NCBI GenBank assembly: GCA_963759155.1
Contig: CAVWXX010000008.1
Span: 1-64,000, forward strand
Direction: 5' to 3'
Length of the DNA stretch: 64,000 nt
Origin: SZUA-36 sp963759155
GTDB lineage: Bacteria; Pseudomonadota; Gammaproteobacteria; Xanthomonadales; SZUA-36
Positions 44,172 through 53,680 of this stretch are shown here, piece by piece; position 1 is the first letter of the stretch, and each line of letters opens with the position of its first letter. Both the position numbers and the translations under genes were made by a program. The notes beneath the pieces were generated by a model, which saw only the letters and a list, made by a program, of their open reading frames with translations, searched no databases and had not been told where the DNA came from.

Positions 44172-45971
44172 TTGATCGTGTTTATTAATTCCTCCGAATC
44201 CAGATTTTTACTAAAAATCCTAAGACCTTATAAATGGATAATGATCCTGCTGGTGTTTTGCATACTGCTGGCCACGATATTTGACGGAGTTTCGGTGGGA
44301 CTGACCGTTCCGCTCCTGGCCAGCCTGCAAATGATGGAGTCACCGGAAGACCTTCCTGCAATAATGGCCTGGTTGTTTAAGATTTTGAGTGGTTTTCAAG
44401 GTACCTACCAGGTACTGATAGGAATCATCGCAGTCGTAGTCGCCCTGCTGTTCAAAAATATCATGTTGGCCATCAATTCCAGAATATCCCTTTGGTTGTC
44501 AACGCGTATTTCCGCCACATTGAAAAACGAAGCATTGAACATGATGATGATGGTTAGAATTGACTATCATCACAAATCACCGGTCGGTGAATTGATGATG
44601 TCAGCGCTGACGGCTACGAACCAGGTTGGAATGCTGGTTGATAGCATCGCCAAGGGGCTTTCGAATCTCCTGACCGTCTGGGCCCTGGTGATGCTAATGC
44701 TGATCCTCTCCTGGCAACTGTTCCTGATCTCCATCCTGTTTGGCGCAATATATTTTGTGCTTACCTCGCGATACATCAGAACACTTAAAGCGCCCAGCCG
44801 GGAACTGACCCATGTAAGCAAGTTGGCCCATAACACCCTGCAGGAATCATTGAGCGGAATCGAGCTTGTCAAAGCATATGGCAGAGAGACCTGGGTACTG
44901 GACAAGATGGAGCAACAGATTGAAAAAATTCGTGAACTGGAACTTCGAACTAAATTTCGAAGCCAGGTCCCCGGCTGGGCGACAGATGTGGCAGGAGGAG
45001 TCGTCATCGCCTTGCTGTTTTTCGCCGGAATGTTGATATATGATCTTGACGCGCCCGCTTTACTCGTCATTCTGATACCGTTTCTTTACATAGTTATCCG
45101 CCTGGTCCCACTGCTGGCAGCCCTTAACCAAGCCAAGGCAAGAATAGTTACCTTCTGGCCAATGCTCGGTCTGGTGTCTGAAGTGCTCAATCCCGATGAC
45201 AAGGACTTCATCAAGGATGGTGATGTCACTTTTCATGGTTTGAAGCACGAAATAGCTTTCAAGGACGTTGCTTTTGCATATGACAACAGGGAAATACCCG
45301 CTGTTAGAAACCTGAACTTTACGATACCGAAAAGAAAAACCACCGCAATTGTCGGCCGTTCAGGAGCGGGCAAGTCAACCCTGGTTAACCTGTTACTCAG
45401 GCATTTCGATTGCCAGCAAGGAGAATTGCTAATAGATGAAGTGCCGTTGCGGCGGTTGCGTTTAAAATCTTACCGGCAAAAAATCAGTGTAGTGAGTCAG
45501 GAGACTGTTATCTTCAATGATACGGTCAGGAACAACATTGCATTTGGTGGTGAGGTTGCTTCACAAACTGCACTTGAAGAGGCGGCCCGAAAAGCCGGAG
45601 CCTACGAATTTATCTGCGAACTGGAAAATGGTTTCGACACTCTGTTGGGGGAACGTGGAGCTTATTTGTCGGGAGGCCAAAGACAACGAATATCCATAGC
45701 CAGGGCTTTCTTGAAAAATCCCGATATACTCATCCTGGATGAGGCTACCAGTTCACTGGACAGCTTTTCGGAAATAGAGATATATAATAACCTGGAATTA
45801 CTAAAGACAAATCGCACAGTCATCGTTATCTCGCATCGTCTTTCAACCATTAAGGGAGCAGACAAAATCATTGTCTTAAAAGGTGGTCAGGTCATCGAAA
45901 CAGGTACCGAGCCCGAACTGTTGAGCTTGGGAGGGGAGTATTTTTCACTATCACAAGGGCAAACAGAATAA
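44172..45971 (+). CDS. ABC exporter, MsbA/lipid-exporter type (fused permease-ATPase)
   Basis: 599 residues. Six transmembrane helices in the first ~330 residues, then the nucleotide-binding domain: Walker A G-R-S-G-A-G-K-S-T near 395, signature Y-L-S-G-G-Q-R-Q-R-I near 497, Walker B I-L-I-L-D-E-A-T-S-S-L-D, and H-loop V-I-S-H-R. The frame starts with TTG 44172; GTG 44178 has better spacing to AGG. Its TAATG stop/start overlap couples it to the FAD enzyme. It probably flips a lipid-linked glycan or exports a metabolite of this region. Confidence 0.9.
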   Translation: MIVFINSSESRFLLKILRPYKWIMILLVFCILLATIFDGVSVGLTVPLLASLQMMESPEDLPAIMAWLFKILSGFQGTYQVLIGIIAVVVALLFKNIMLAINSRISLWLSTRISATLKNEALNMMMMVRIDYHHKSPVGELMMSALTATNQVGMLVDSIAKGLSNLLTVWALVMLMLILSWQLFLISILFGAIYFVLTSRYIRTLKAPSRELTHVSKLAHNTLQESLSGIELVKAYGRETWVLDKMEQQIEKIRELELRTKFRSQVPGWATDVAGGVVIALLFFAGMLIYDLDAPALLVILIPFLYIVIRLVPLLAALNQAKARIVTFWPMLGLVSEVLNPDDKDFIKDGDVTFHGLKHEIAFKDVAFAYDNREIPAVRNLNFTIPKRKTTAIVGRSGAGKSTLVNLLLRHFDCQQGELLIDEVPLRRLRLKSYRQKISVVSQETVIFNDTVRNNIAFGGEVASQTALEEAARKAGAYEFICELENGFDTLLGERGAYLSGGQRQRISIARAFLKNPDILILDEATSSLDSFSEIEIYNNLELLKTNRTVIVISHRLSTIKGADKIIVLKGGQVIETGTEPELLSLGGEYFSLSQGQTE

Positions 45972-47089
45972 TGCAAACTCAACGGGAAAAACCACGAGTA
46001 ATTTGTATTGGTGCAGGCCCTGCAGGCCTTACAGCGGCCTATCGGCTCACGGCAGAGGGCTTGCCTGTCACCGTGCTGGAACGGGACCCGGAGCTGGTCG
46101 GTGGAATTTCCAGAACTGAACGTTACAAGGGCTTTCGTTTTGATGTAGGTGGACACCGTTTTTTCTCCCGGTCAAAAGAAATCGAGAACTTGTGGGAGGA
46201 GATTCTTGGTGACCAGCTGCTAACCCGGCAACGTAAATCACGTATTTTGTATGCTGGCAAGTTGTTTGATTATCCATTACGGCCACTCAATGCCCTGACC
46301 AACCTGGGTATTTTTGAGTCAGTCAGAAGCATGCTCTCGTATTTCAAAGCCAAACTACTTCCAATACGCAACCCTGTTACGTTTGAAGAATGGGTGACCA
46401 ATCAATTCGGGCATCGTCTGTATAGTATTTTCTTTGAAACCTATACGGAGAAAGTGTGGGGTATGAAGTGCCGTGAAATATCGGCTGATTGGGCAGCACA
46501 AAGAATCAAAGGCCTCTCGCTTGGTACGGCTGTCTGGCAGGCGTTCATGCCCACCCGGCTGAGAAAGGGGGGAAAGGTAGCAAAATCCCTGATCGAGAGC
46601 TTTAGATACCCGCGCCTGGGACCGGGTCAGATGTGGGAAAAGGCAGCGGACAAGGTGACCGATGCGGGTGGAGAGGTCCACATGGGGATTAGTGTAGACC
46701 AGCTTGCAAAAGACCCGGATTCCGGAGAGTGGACGGTTTCCGGAATCGATGCCGATGGCAAAAGACACGTTTTTCAAGGCGATCATGTTATTTCTTCAGC
46801 CGCCATTGCCGAGCTGATTGACTACCTGGAACCCAGACCACCGGAAGCGGTACAAACGGCAGCACGCGCGCTTAGATACAGGGACTTTCTTACCGTTGCA
46901 CTTATCGTTAAGGATGTGGATTGCTTTGACGATAACTGGATTTACATTCACGACTCCAGCGTCAAGGTTGGCCGAATTCAAAACTTCAAGTCCTGGTCAC
47001 CCCACATGGTGCCTGACCCTGATCTGAATTGCCTTGGGCCTGGAATATTTCTGCTTCAGACAGGATGGCTTGTGGGATATGAAAGATGA
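45971..47089 (+). CDS. FAD-dependent oxidoreductase (amine oxidase/UDP-galactopyranose-mutase-like), 5' part
   Basis: 372 residues in frame before a frameshift. The Rossmann start V-I-C-I-G-A-G-P-A-G-L-T-A-A-Y-R-L is followed by V-L-E-R-D and F-D-V-G-G-H-R-F-F-S. W-G-M-K-C-R-E-I-S and R-I-K-G-L-S-L fit the NAD(P)-binding protoporphyrinogen-oxidase-like group often found in polysaccharide loci. Near 47035 the frame reads C-L-G-P-G-I-F while the next frame reads C-L-G-L-E-Y-F-C-F, the family sequence; one extra base explains the break. Translation is coupled to the ABC exporter by a TAATG overlap. Confidence 0.85.
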   Translation: MQTQREKPRVICIGAGPAGLTAAYRLTAEGLPVTVLERDPELVGGISRTERYKGFRFDVGGHRFFSRSKEIENLWEEILGDQLLTRQRKSRILYAGKLFDYPLRPLNALTNLGIFESVRSMLSYFKAKLLPIRNPVTFEEWVTNQFGHRLYSIFFETYTEKVWGMKCREISADWAAQRIKGLSLGTAVWQAFMPTRLRKGGKVAKSLIESFRYPRLGPGQMWEKAADKVTDAGGEVHMGISVDQLAKDPDSGEWTVSGIDADGKRHVFQGDHVISSAAIAELIDYLEPRPPEAVQTAARALRYRDFLTVALIVKDVDCFDDNWIYIHDSSVKVGRIQNFKSWSPHMVPDPDLNCLGPGIFLLQTGWLVGYER

Positions 47090-47480
47090 GGACCTGGTCA
47101 GGCTGGCAGATGAGGAGCTGATCCAACTGGGCCTCGTTACCCCGGGTCATGTCATCGACGGAACCGTCATCAGGCAGCCCAGGGCCTACCCGGTATATGA
47201 CGAAAATTATGAAGAGCGCGTTGCGCTGTTTCGGAGTTGGCTGGAGAGTGATATGCAGGGCCTGCATCTGGTTGGTCGTAATGGCATGCATAAATATAAC
47301 AATCAGGACCACGCAATGATGACTGCCCTGCTGGCCTCAGAAAATATTATTGCCGGGGAGCAGCTCTGGGATGTCTGGCAAGTGAACGAAGATGCTCAGT
47401 ATCACGAATCAGGAGAGGACCGGACGTTGGCGTTGGGCGAGAGGCTGGTACCGCGCCCGGTTGATAAACCTCTGTCTTAG
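47034..47480 (+). CDS. FAD-dependent oxidoreductase, 3' part (frameshift continuation)
   Basis: Continues the enzyme that starts at 45971: G-L-E-Y-F-C-F-R-Q-D-G-L-W-D-M, then R-Q-P-R-A-Y-P-V-Y-D, then L-H-L-V-G-R-N-G-M-H-K-Y-N-N-Q-D-H-A-M, the family's C-terminal FAD-binding block. There is no independent ribosome binding site. The joined protein would be about 500 residues, normal for the family. It overlaps the stop of the GT2 gene on the opposite strand by four bases. Confidence 0.85.
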   Translation: MGLEYFCFRQDGLWDMKDEDLVRLADEELIQLGLVTPGHVIDGTVIRQPRAYPVYDENYEERVALFRSWLESDMQGLHLVGRNGMHKYNNQDHAMMTALLASENIIAGEQLWDVWQVNEDAQYHESGEDRTLALGERLVPRPVDKPLS

Positions 47481-48628
47481 CGGGAACCGGAATAGTGTTT
47501 CGCCAGTGCAATTGGAATTGAAACAGCACAGCAAAGAAAAAAAACAAGGTGCGCGGGAACGGCTGCAATTGCAAAAGCGATGTTACGTTTGCCCGCAACG
47601 AACCGGTAGAAACCCAGGTGAGTCAATACGATGGTCAGAATCAGGGCCAGCGGCAACAGGGCCACGGCATCCGGTGCCAGTGTGTAGCAGAGCACCGGTG
47701 GCACTACAGCCAAAATTAAAGGTATTGCCATATGGCTGCGGCCACTGGCAGTCAAGAACCAGCTACCTGCTGAGGCACCCAAAAGAAAGGCTGCCGCCGG
47801 TACCAGTGCGAGCGCGTGTCCGGTGAGTGGTAAAACAACCAACAACAGTCCGAGTAAACCCGCCAGGGCAGTTGCGATTCTCGCTTTGTAACCCAGGTTC
47901 AGATCGCTGTTCAGTTGCTGGCTCGACAGCAACAGTAACATCCACGGAACACCCCGCTGAAAAAGGTCTGTCTTGATCACACCACCTATGGTCCAGTGCT
48001 TCATGTGTGTAGCAAGTAATGTTTTCTCCAGGCGTATTCTGTATCCTGACTCGCGCATGCGCATACCGAATTCAATGTCTTCAATGCTGGGCCGTTCAAA
48101 CTTTTCACTAAAGCCATTCATGCTGATAAAAACATCCCGATAGATTGCACCGCATCCTGTCCAGAAGGTCGTGGCCTCTTCGCTGCTGGTCTGGTGCACC
48201 CAGTGGTGCAGCAGGTTTCGGTATTGGGAAAGAAATGAAGGGTGATCAGGCTGGTCATCATAGCTGCCAAATACGGCGCTGATATCCGGCTCGGATTGCA
48301 GTGCTGTAACGGCTTGTTGGAGGGCATCGGGGTGAAGCATCACATCTGCATCGGTAAAGAAGAGGATATCTCCCTTTGCCTGGGCAGCACCCTGATTTCT
48401 GGCCCGGGCTGGACCGCCTTGATCCTCCATTTGGATCAGGTGCACCCCAAATTGCTCTTTTGCAGATTTTGCCATGCCATCAGTTGATCCATCATCGACC
48501 AGGATGCACTCAAATACCGGATAGGATGACGCGAAAATAGCTGCGAGACATTTTTCGAGCCCGCTACCGCCGTTAAAGACCGGAACAACAACCGAGACAC
48601 GGGGCTTTGTATTGATAGGATCAGTCAA
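47477..48628 (-). CDS. Glycosyltransferase family 2 with C-terminal membrane helices
   Basis: 383 residues, TTG start at 48628 without a strong binding site. The GT2 start V-S-V-V-V-P-V-F-N-G-G at 10-20, L-V-D-D-G-S-T-D-G near 43, and F-F-T-D-A-D-V (D-x-D type metal site) near 90 are followed by E-D-I-E-F-G-M-R-M-R-E near 186. Four hydrophobic segments occupy the last ~130 residues. It probably adds a sugar to a lipid carrier at the inner membrane for the surface glycan of this region. Confidence 0.88.
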   Translation of the reverse strand: MTDPINTKPRVSVVVPVFNGGSGLEKCLAAIFASSYPVFECILVDDGSTDGMAKSAKEQFGVHLIQMEDQGGPARARNQGAAQAKGDILFFTDADVMLHPDALQQAVTALQSEPDISAVFGSYDDQPDHPSFLSQYRNLLHHWVHQTSSEEATTFWTGCGAIYRDVFISMNGFSEKFERPSIEDIEFGMRMRESGYRIRLEKTLLATHMKHWTIGGVIKTDLFQRGVPWMLLLLSSQQLNSDLNLGYKARIATALAGLLGLLLVVLPLTGHALALVPAAAFLLGASAGSWFLTASGRSHMAIPLILAVVPPVLCYTLAPDAVALLPLALILTIVLTHLGFYRFVAGKRNIAFAIAAVPAHLVFFLCCAVSIPIALAKHYSGSR

Positions 48629-48729
48629 AATTTTTCAATTTTAATGGCATGAATTAGCAGTTCGCTCTTCAGGGTTCGTGACTATATATAATTTTCAAGG
48701 CAGAACCAACTTCCGGTCTTAAAATGTGA

Positions 48730-48750
48730 GATGTCAACTAAGGTGACATC
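48730..48750. promoter_or_regulatory. Palindrome GATGTCA-N7-TGACATC, candidate operator
   Basis: Perfect 7-bp arms around a 7-bp spacer in the 198-bp divergent region between the GT2 gene and the TonB receptor, 76 bp upstream of the receptor's start. The size fits a dimeric repressor site. The binding protein is unknown. Confidence 0.4.
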
Positions 48751-48826
48751 AGAAAAATGTGCCATTTAAGTCGAGTGTGTGCACTGGTATTATTCTCCCC
48801 ATTGGCGCATGTATCTGTCGACATGA

Positions 48827-50959
48827 ATGACAGAAGAACCAAACGTCCTTCATTACCAGGAGCTGAATCCCTTGACTCAGGACAAATCAAAAATCAGGAA
48901 GTACTTATATTGTGTTTTGGCTTCCACCCTTCCAGTTATCGTTTTCCACTCGGATTCGGTTCACGCCCATGGATCTGAGGAAGTCACGCTGGAAGAGGTC
49001 GTGGTTGAAGGTCGCCGTCTGAATCTGACGGGCGAAGCACGAAGTGCCTCCGAAGGTGTCATTGGACAGGAGGACCTGGAGTTGCGTCCCCTGCTTCGTC
49101 CGGGCGATGTACTGGAATCTATCCCGGGGCTGATCATGACGCAGCACAGCGGCTCCGGTAAGTCGAACCAGATGTTTCTTCGCGGATTCAACCTGGATCA
49201 TGGCACGGATTTTTCAACCCAGGTAGACGGCATGCCTGTTAACCTGCGCACCCATGGCCATGGCCAGGGTTATACCGACATCAACTTCTTGATTCCGGAA
49301 CTGATCCGTACAATTGATTATGTCAAAGGCCCCTACCATGCAGAATTAGGAGATTTCTCGTCAACAGGCGGTGCCAGTATCCGGACGTTTAATCGCCTGG
49401 CGCAGGGTCAGTTAAGCCTTGGTGTTGGTGAAAACGGGTATGGCCGGGCCCTCGCCGCCGCCGGCACCGAGATGGGTGGTGGTTATTTACTGGGTGCATT
49501 GGAAGGACAAGTTTACGATGGGCCCTGGACCGATATCGATGAGGATCTCGAGAAAGTAAATGCCCTGTTGCGCTGGAGTCGCGAGCGTGAAACCAGCAGT
49601 TATGCGATCACCGCCATGTACTACGACGCTGACTGGAATTCCGCGGACCAGATTCCCGAGCGCGCCGTGGAGCAGGGTCTGATCGATCCGTTCGGTTCGC
49701 TGGACAAAACCCTGGGCGGAAAAACCCGGCGCGGCAGTTTATCGGGTTCGTTCAATTGGGAAGCAGGCAGGCACCGGAACGAAATCAATGCCTGGATTAT
49801 CGACTACGACTTTAAGCTATGGTCCAACTTCACCTATCTGCTGGAAGACCCGGTGCAGGGTGATCAATTCGAACAGGTTGATGACCGAACGATTTATGGC
49901 GGTGACTGGAGCCTTAAATGGCTGGGAGAAATGGGTGGAGGACACCTGCACCACATGCTGGGCGCTCAATTTCGCTACGACGATATCGGAACCGTAGGGC
50001 TTTACAACACACGCGAGCGTGAGCGACTCGGCGTGGTACGGCAGGATAGCGTCGATGAAACCAGCGTTGGCCTGTATTACGAAATTGAATGGCGCATCAA
50101 CGATCAGTGGCGGTCTGTTGTTGGTATACGTGGAGACTACTATTGGTTCGATGTTGACGCGAATCTCGATGAGAATTCCGGGTCTGAATCGGATGGTATT
50201 GTTAGTCCAAAAGCCAGCCTTATTTATACCGTTGACGAGGATTCCGAGGTTTATATCAGCGGTGGGTTCGGATTTCACTCTAACGACGCGCGGGGAACGA
50301 CCATTTCGGTAGATCCAGTGACCGGCGAACCCGTGGAGCCAGTCGATCCACTGGTACGATCAAAAGGAGGCGAAATCGGTTTCCGGACTGTTTGGCTGGA
50401 CACCTGGAACGCTTCCTTCGCGACCTGGTATTTGGAACTCGATTCAGAATTGTTGTTTGTGGGCGATGCCGGCAACACCGAAGCCAGCCGGCCCAGCGAA
50501 CGTTGGGGGATTGAGTTCAACAACATCTGGCGCCTGACAGATATCTGGAGTATTGAGGCCGATTTTGCCTGGACCCATGCACAGTTCAGTGACTCAAGCC
50601 CCGATGGAAACGAGATTCCCGGGGCGCTGGACACCGTCATCACCGGAGCAGTGACGGCCACATGGCCAAGCGGGTGGTTCGGCTCGTTACGTTTGCGTTA
50701 CTTCGGCCCCGCCCCGTTAATTGAGGACGGCAGCGTGGAATCGGATGGCTCGAATATGGCCAACTTGCTCGTGGGTTGGTCCAACGATCGATGGCGCCTG
50801 AGACTCGAAGTGCTCAATTTGTTCGACTCGAAAGATCATGATGTGGATTATTTCTATGCCTCACGCCTGTCCGGCGAGCCGGCAAGTGGGGTTGACGACA
50901 TTCATTACCACATTTTTGAACCTCGCCAGGCCCGCATCTCGGCCAGTTTTTTATTTTGA
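48827..50959 (+). CDS. TonB-dependent outer-membrane receptor
   Basis: 710 residues. After the N-terminal signal region (hydrophobic ~27-44), T-L-E-E-V-V-V-E-G at about 52-60 resembles a TonB box, followed by the plug domain with P-G-D-V-L-E-S-I-P-G-L, R-G-F-N-L-D-H-G-T-D-F and Y-V-K-G-P-Y-H-A-E-L-G-D-F, and a 22-strand-type barrel ending in A-S-F-L-F. It may import a siderophore, vitamin or the product of the nearby NRPS; the ligand cannot be told. The ATG at 48827 has no strong ribosome binding site. Confidence 0.92.
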   Translation: MTEEPNVLHYQELNPLTQDKSKIRKYLYCVLASTLPVIVFHSDSVHAHGSEEVTLEEVVVEGRRLNLTGEARSASEGVIGQEDLELRPLLRPGDVLESIPGLIMTQHSGSGKSNQMFLRGFNLDHGTDFSTQVDGMPVNLRTHGHGQGYTDINFLIPELIRTIDYVKGPYHAELGDFSSTGGASIRTFNRLAQGQLSLGVGENGYGRALAAAGTEMGGGYLLGALEGQVYDGPWTDIDEDLEKVNALLRWSRERETSSYAITAMYYDADWNSADQIPERAVEQGLIDPFGSLDKTLGGKTRRGSLSGSFNWEAGRHRNEINAWIIDYDFKLWSNFTYLLEDPVQGDQFEQVDDRTIYGGDWSLKWLGEMGGGHLHHMLGAQFRYDDIGTVGLYNTRERERLGVVRQDSVDETSVGLYYEIEWRINDQWRSVVGIRGDYYWFDVDANLDENSGSESDGIVSPKASLIYTVDEDSEVYISGGFGFHSNDARGTTISVDPVTGEPVEPVDPLVRSKGGEIGFRTVWLDTWNASFATWYLELDSELLFVGDAGNTEASRPSERWGIEFNNIWRLTDIWSIEADFAWTHAQFSDSSPDGNEIPGALDTVITGAVTATWPSGWFGSLRLRYFGPAPLIEDGSVESDGSNMANLLVGWSNDRWRLRLEVLNLFDSKDHDVDYFYASRLSGEPASGVDDIHYHIFEPRQARISASFLF

Positions 50960-50985
50960 GGCGTATGGGTCAGACTGACTAGCTC

Positions 50986-51930
50986 ATGCGGTGCGAGGCC
51001 TTTGATAATGTTTTGGCCCGGGGTGTCCAGATAGAGCGCTCAGGAAAGTTGCGCTCGGGTATCTTCAACAGCAACGGCGTCATTGAGGATTCACTGCTGA
51101 GGCGCCACTATGGCATGGTTGTAGACGCGTGCACCAACCCACCGCCCGCTGCTGTGAAACCCGGCCCGTCAGGCACTGTCATTTTTGGCGGCTATCTGCG
51201 GTCGCACTATGGACATTTTCTGCTTGAAACACTCAGTACGGTCTGGGCTTTGCGTAAGCACCTCCGTCTACCTATTGTCTGGATTCCCCTGGATGGTGTG
51301 TCCCAATGGCTTGACTGGCAATTGGAGATCCTGGACCTCCTGGGCATTTCACGCCATCGACATATCTTGAACTGCGGTGATACTCACTACGAGCGCATGC
51401 TCGTGGCACAACCAGGCTACGAGGTCCAGCGGACATTCCACGCTGCCCAAGAGGCGGCACTGGGTCAGGTTGCACCGGCTCCGACTCTCGCAGGAAAACG
51501 GCTGTGGCTGTCACGGGGTGGCTCATCGGATTCTACCGGCGGTCTCGTGAACGAGGGCGCACTGGAAGCGCAGCTTGAGTCCCATGGCTGGAGCATCTTC
51601 ATTCCAGGCGGACATACAGTCGCCCGCCAGCTCGAAGAGATTTCTTCAGCACAGATCGTCTCCGGGATCGCAGGCTCAGCGTTTCATTCGGTGTTGTTGT
51701 TGCACCACGTATCGGCCATCTTGATGCCGGTTTTCACTCGCATTCCTGAAAACGAAAATTTCGAGACCATTCGGCGTCGAAAGGGTTTCAAGCAGGTTCG
51801 TGTAGACATCCCACGCCCGGCACTGGAGATTGTCGAAAAAGGTAAGTGGCATGGAGCAGATACTGTTCGACTCCTTAAGCCAGAACTGCTTCTGGATCCT
51901 CTGCTACGAGCACAGCAACTCGTTGGCTGA
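50986..51930 (+). CDS. Glycosyltransferase family 61
   Basis: 314 residues. Y-L-R-S-H-Y-G-H-F-L-L-E-T-L-S near 69-83, W-L-S-R-G-G near 175, G-W-S-I-F-I-P-G-G-H-T-V-A-R-Q-L near 203, and I-V-S-G-I-A-G-S-A-F-H near 224 follow the GT61 (DUF563) pattern, where a basic R and the H-G-A-type loop bind donor. GT61 enzymes act in capsule or O-antigen synthesis. It follows the TonB receptor by 26 bp, but co-transcription is not certain. Confidence 0.8.
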   Translation: MRCEAFDNVLARGVQIERSGKLRSGIFNSNGVIEDSLLRRHYGMVVDACTNPPPAAVKPGPSGTVIFGGYLRSHYGHFLLETLSTVWALRKHLRLPIVWIPLDGVSQWLDWQLEILDLLGISRHRHILNCGDTHYERMLVAQPGYEVQRTFHAAQEAALGQVAPAPTLAGKRLWLSRGGSSDSTGGLVNEGALEAQLESHGWSIFIPGGHTVARQLEEISSAQIVSGIAGSAFHSVLLLHHVSAILMPVFTRIPENENFETIRRRKGFKQVRVDIPRPALEIVEKGKWHGADTVRLLKPELLLDPLLRAQQLVG

Positions 51931-51996
51931 TCAAACAACCCCCTGCGTCTTCATGGCGTGATAAACAGCAGTATTTTCTGAAAAAACCTGATTGAC

Positions 51997-52659
51997 TTAC
52001 GAATAACCCAGGCTGTCCAGAACAGCCTTTACTCTTGGTTCAGCATTGATCATGTGCAACAAATCATGATCCATTCTTTGCTTGATCCTGGTCTGAACTT
52101 TTAGCGATTTAATGAATGGACTTGCGTCATCTTGCATATAAGCCCAGCCTTTCGATAGCCTCTCATATGTGTCAGTTCCATCAGTGCGTGAACTCTGGAT
52201 AAACTTGAAAAGCCTTTTGGTTTCTTGCTTCGGCTGTGCTGTCAGGTCTTCATACCGAATGGTAGTTGCATTAGGTAAGTCTGGTAAACCTTTGGCAATC
52301 ATGCCTTCGTAAGTAGGCAGCCAGTAGTCATACAACATCGATTTATAAGACCATCGACTCCAGAAGTCGGGTTCCAGTCTTTCTAACATTTTTCCTGTAG
52401 ACACCAGTGTTTCGTATGGATGACGAATCAAAAGAATGATCCGGTAATCGCCAACTGGAGGAATCGAAGGGTAGTCCTTTTCACCTGGCCAGGAGGGTTT
52501 TTTAAACACCATGATTGGTTCATCAGCCAGGCTTTTCAGTTGCCAGCTATTAAAACGCCCATAGCGGTGAAAGGGCACCTCCGAAAGGTGTGATACGTCA
52601 GGTGCAACGGCCAACAAGGCTTTTATCAGTGTTGAGCCTGATCGTTGTGCAGATACCAT
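51997..52659 (-). CDS. Sulfotransferase family protein (1)
   Basis: 220 residues from ATG 52659. The PAPS 5'-phosphosulfate loop is S-A-Q-R-S-G-S-T-L-I-K-A-L near 3-15 and the 3'-phosphate region is I-I-L-L-I-R-H-P-Y-E-T near 73-83. The fold would be incomplete at the N-terminus from this start: 25 further in-frame codons (to 52734) read R-K-R-Y-V-F-M-V-S, the usual first beta strand, and are preceded by a perfect AGGAGG, but the codon at correct spacing is ATA. The real start is thus probably 52734. It transfers sulfate from PAPS to a glycan or metabolite. Confidence 0.82.
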   Translation of the reverse strand: MVSAQRSGSTLIKALLAVAPDVSHLSEVPFHRYGRFNSWQLKSLADEPIMVFKKPSWPGEKDYPSIPPVGDYRIILLIRHPYETLVSTGKMLERLEPDFWSRWSYKSMLYDYWLPTYEGMIAKGLPDLPNATTIRYEDLTAQPKQETKRLFKFIQSSRTDGTDTYERLSKGWAYMQDDASPFIKSLKVQTRIKQRMDHDLLHMINAEPRVKAVLDSLGYS

Positions 52660-53017
52660 AAATACATACCTTTTGCGCTGGAGGAGTCTACGTGGATGCG
52701 CCAGCGCAGAAATGGCGGAAGTTGGCTGTTTTATGATTTCCTCCTTAAGATAGTAACGTCAAAACCACCCTTTTCATTTGGCATCTTTTAACCGGGAGCT
52801 TAACAATGGCCATTCTATCAGGGACTATGCCATCCGCGTCTACTATTGCGCACCGGGTTTATGTGTCAAACTCAACTTATCAAACATCGGAAGATATGGA
52901 AAACAAGCTGGCCTTGACTCCCTGGGTTTGCCGGACTGTCTCTAAAATGAAATTTAGCCTCCATCGTTACACTAACAATCAGGTTGGCGGGATTCTCCCG
53001 GGTTCTATGATTGAAGC

Positions 53018-53680
53018 ATGGGGTCGCCCATGAAAGTGCTGGGCGTTGGTCTTCACAAAACGGGGACAACAACCCTCGGAACCTGCCTGAAACACTTCGG
53101 CCTGAAACACCAGGCCTGGTCGCGCGAGGGGTTCGGAAAGTGGATTGATAATCGCCAGGAAGAATTGTTAGAGATCGCAGAACAATACGACAGTTTTGAA
53201 GATTTTCCATGGGCGTTGATGTATGCGGAATTTGACAGGAAGTTCCCGGGAACCAGGTTCATTCTGACGCGCAGGAAAGATGGAGAAACCTGGTTCCGTA
53301 GCGTTTGCAAACATTCGAAATGGACCGGACCCCATGAAGTCAACCTTCACGTATATGGAAATGAACTTCCCTATGGCCTGCAGGCGGAATATATCGCTGT
53401 GTATGAAAACTATATGAGAGAGGTTCGAACCTATTTCAAAGACCGCCCCGGGGATTTTCTTGAAGTATGCTGGGAAAAAGGCGATGGCTGGAATGAGATA
53501 TGCAACTTCCTTGAATTCGATATTCCCGAGATACCGTTTCCACATTCCAACCCCAGCCCGGGATCCATTGACAGAATGTTGTTCCATTCAAAGAAACACG
53601 TTAATCAAGCCAGAGGCAAAGCGCACCGGCTTTGGAAATGGATACGAAATCGGCAAACCAGCAATACCGATAAGTGGTAG
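53018..53680 (+). CDS. Sulfotransferase family protein (2)
   Basis: 220 residues. K-V-L-G-V-G-L-H-K-T-G-T-T-T-L at 6-20 is the PAPS-binding loop of the Sulfotransfer_4-like group, and R-F-I-L-T-R-R-K-D near 84 is the second PAPS site. The C-terminus is basic. ATG 53018 or the internal ATG 53030 may be used; neither has a strong binding site. It overlaps the GT90 gene start by seven bases, so the plus-strand genes 53018-55573 form an operon. Confidence 0.85.
   Translation: MGSPMKVLGVGLHKTGTTTLGTCLKHFGLKHQAWSREGFGKWIDNRQEELLEIAEQYDSFEDFPWALMYAEFDRKFPGTRFILTRRKDGETWFRSVCKHSKWTGPHEVNLHVYGNELPYGLQAEYIAVYENYMREVRTYFKDRPGDFLEVCWEKGDGWNEICNFLEFDIPEIPFPHSNPSPGSIDRMLFHSKKHVNQARGKAHRLWKWIRNRQTSNTDKW

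Noticed and set aside
43985..44188. 67-codon frame before the ABC exporter
   Set aside because: It overlaps the exporter start, has no binding site and no recognisable family; it could be a small gene but I cannot support it.
52806..53033. 75-codon frame before sulfotransferase 2
   Set aside because: No binding site and no protein-like pattern; probably upstream DNA of the plus-strand operon.
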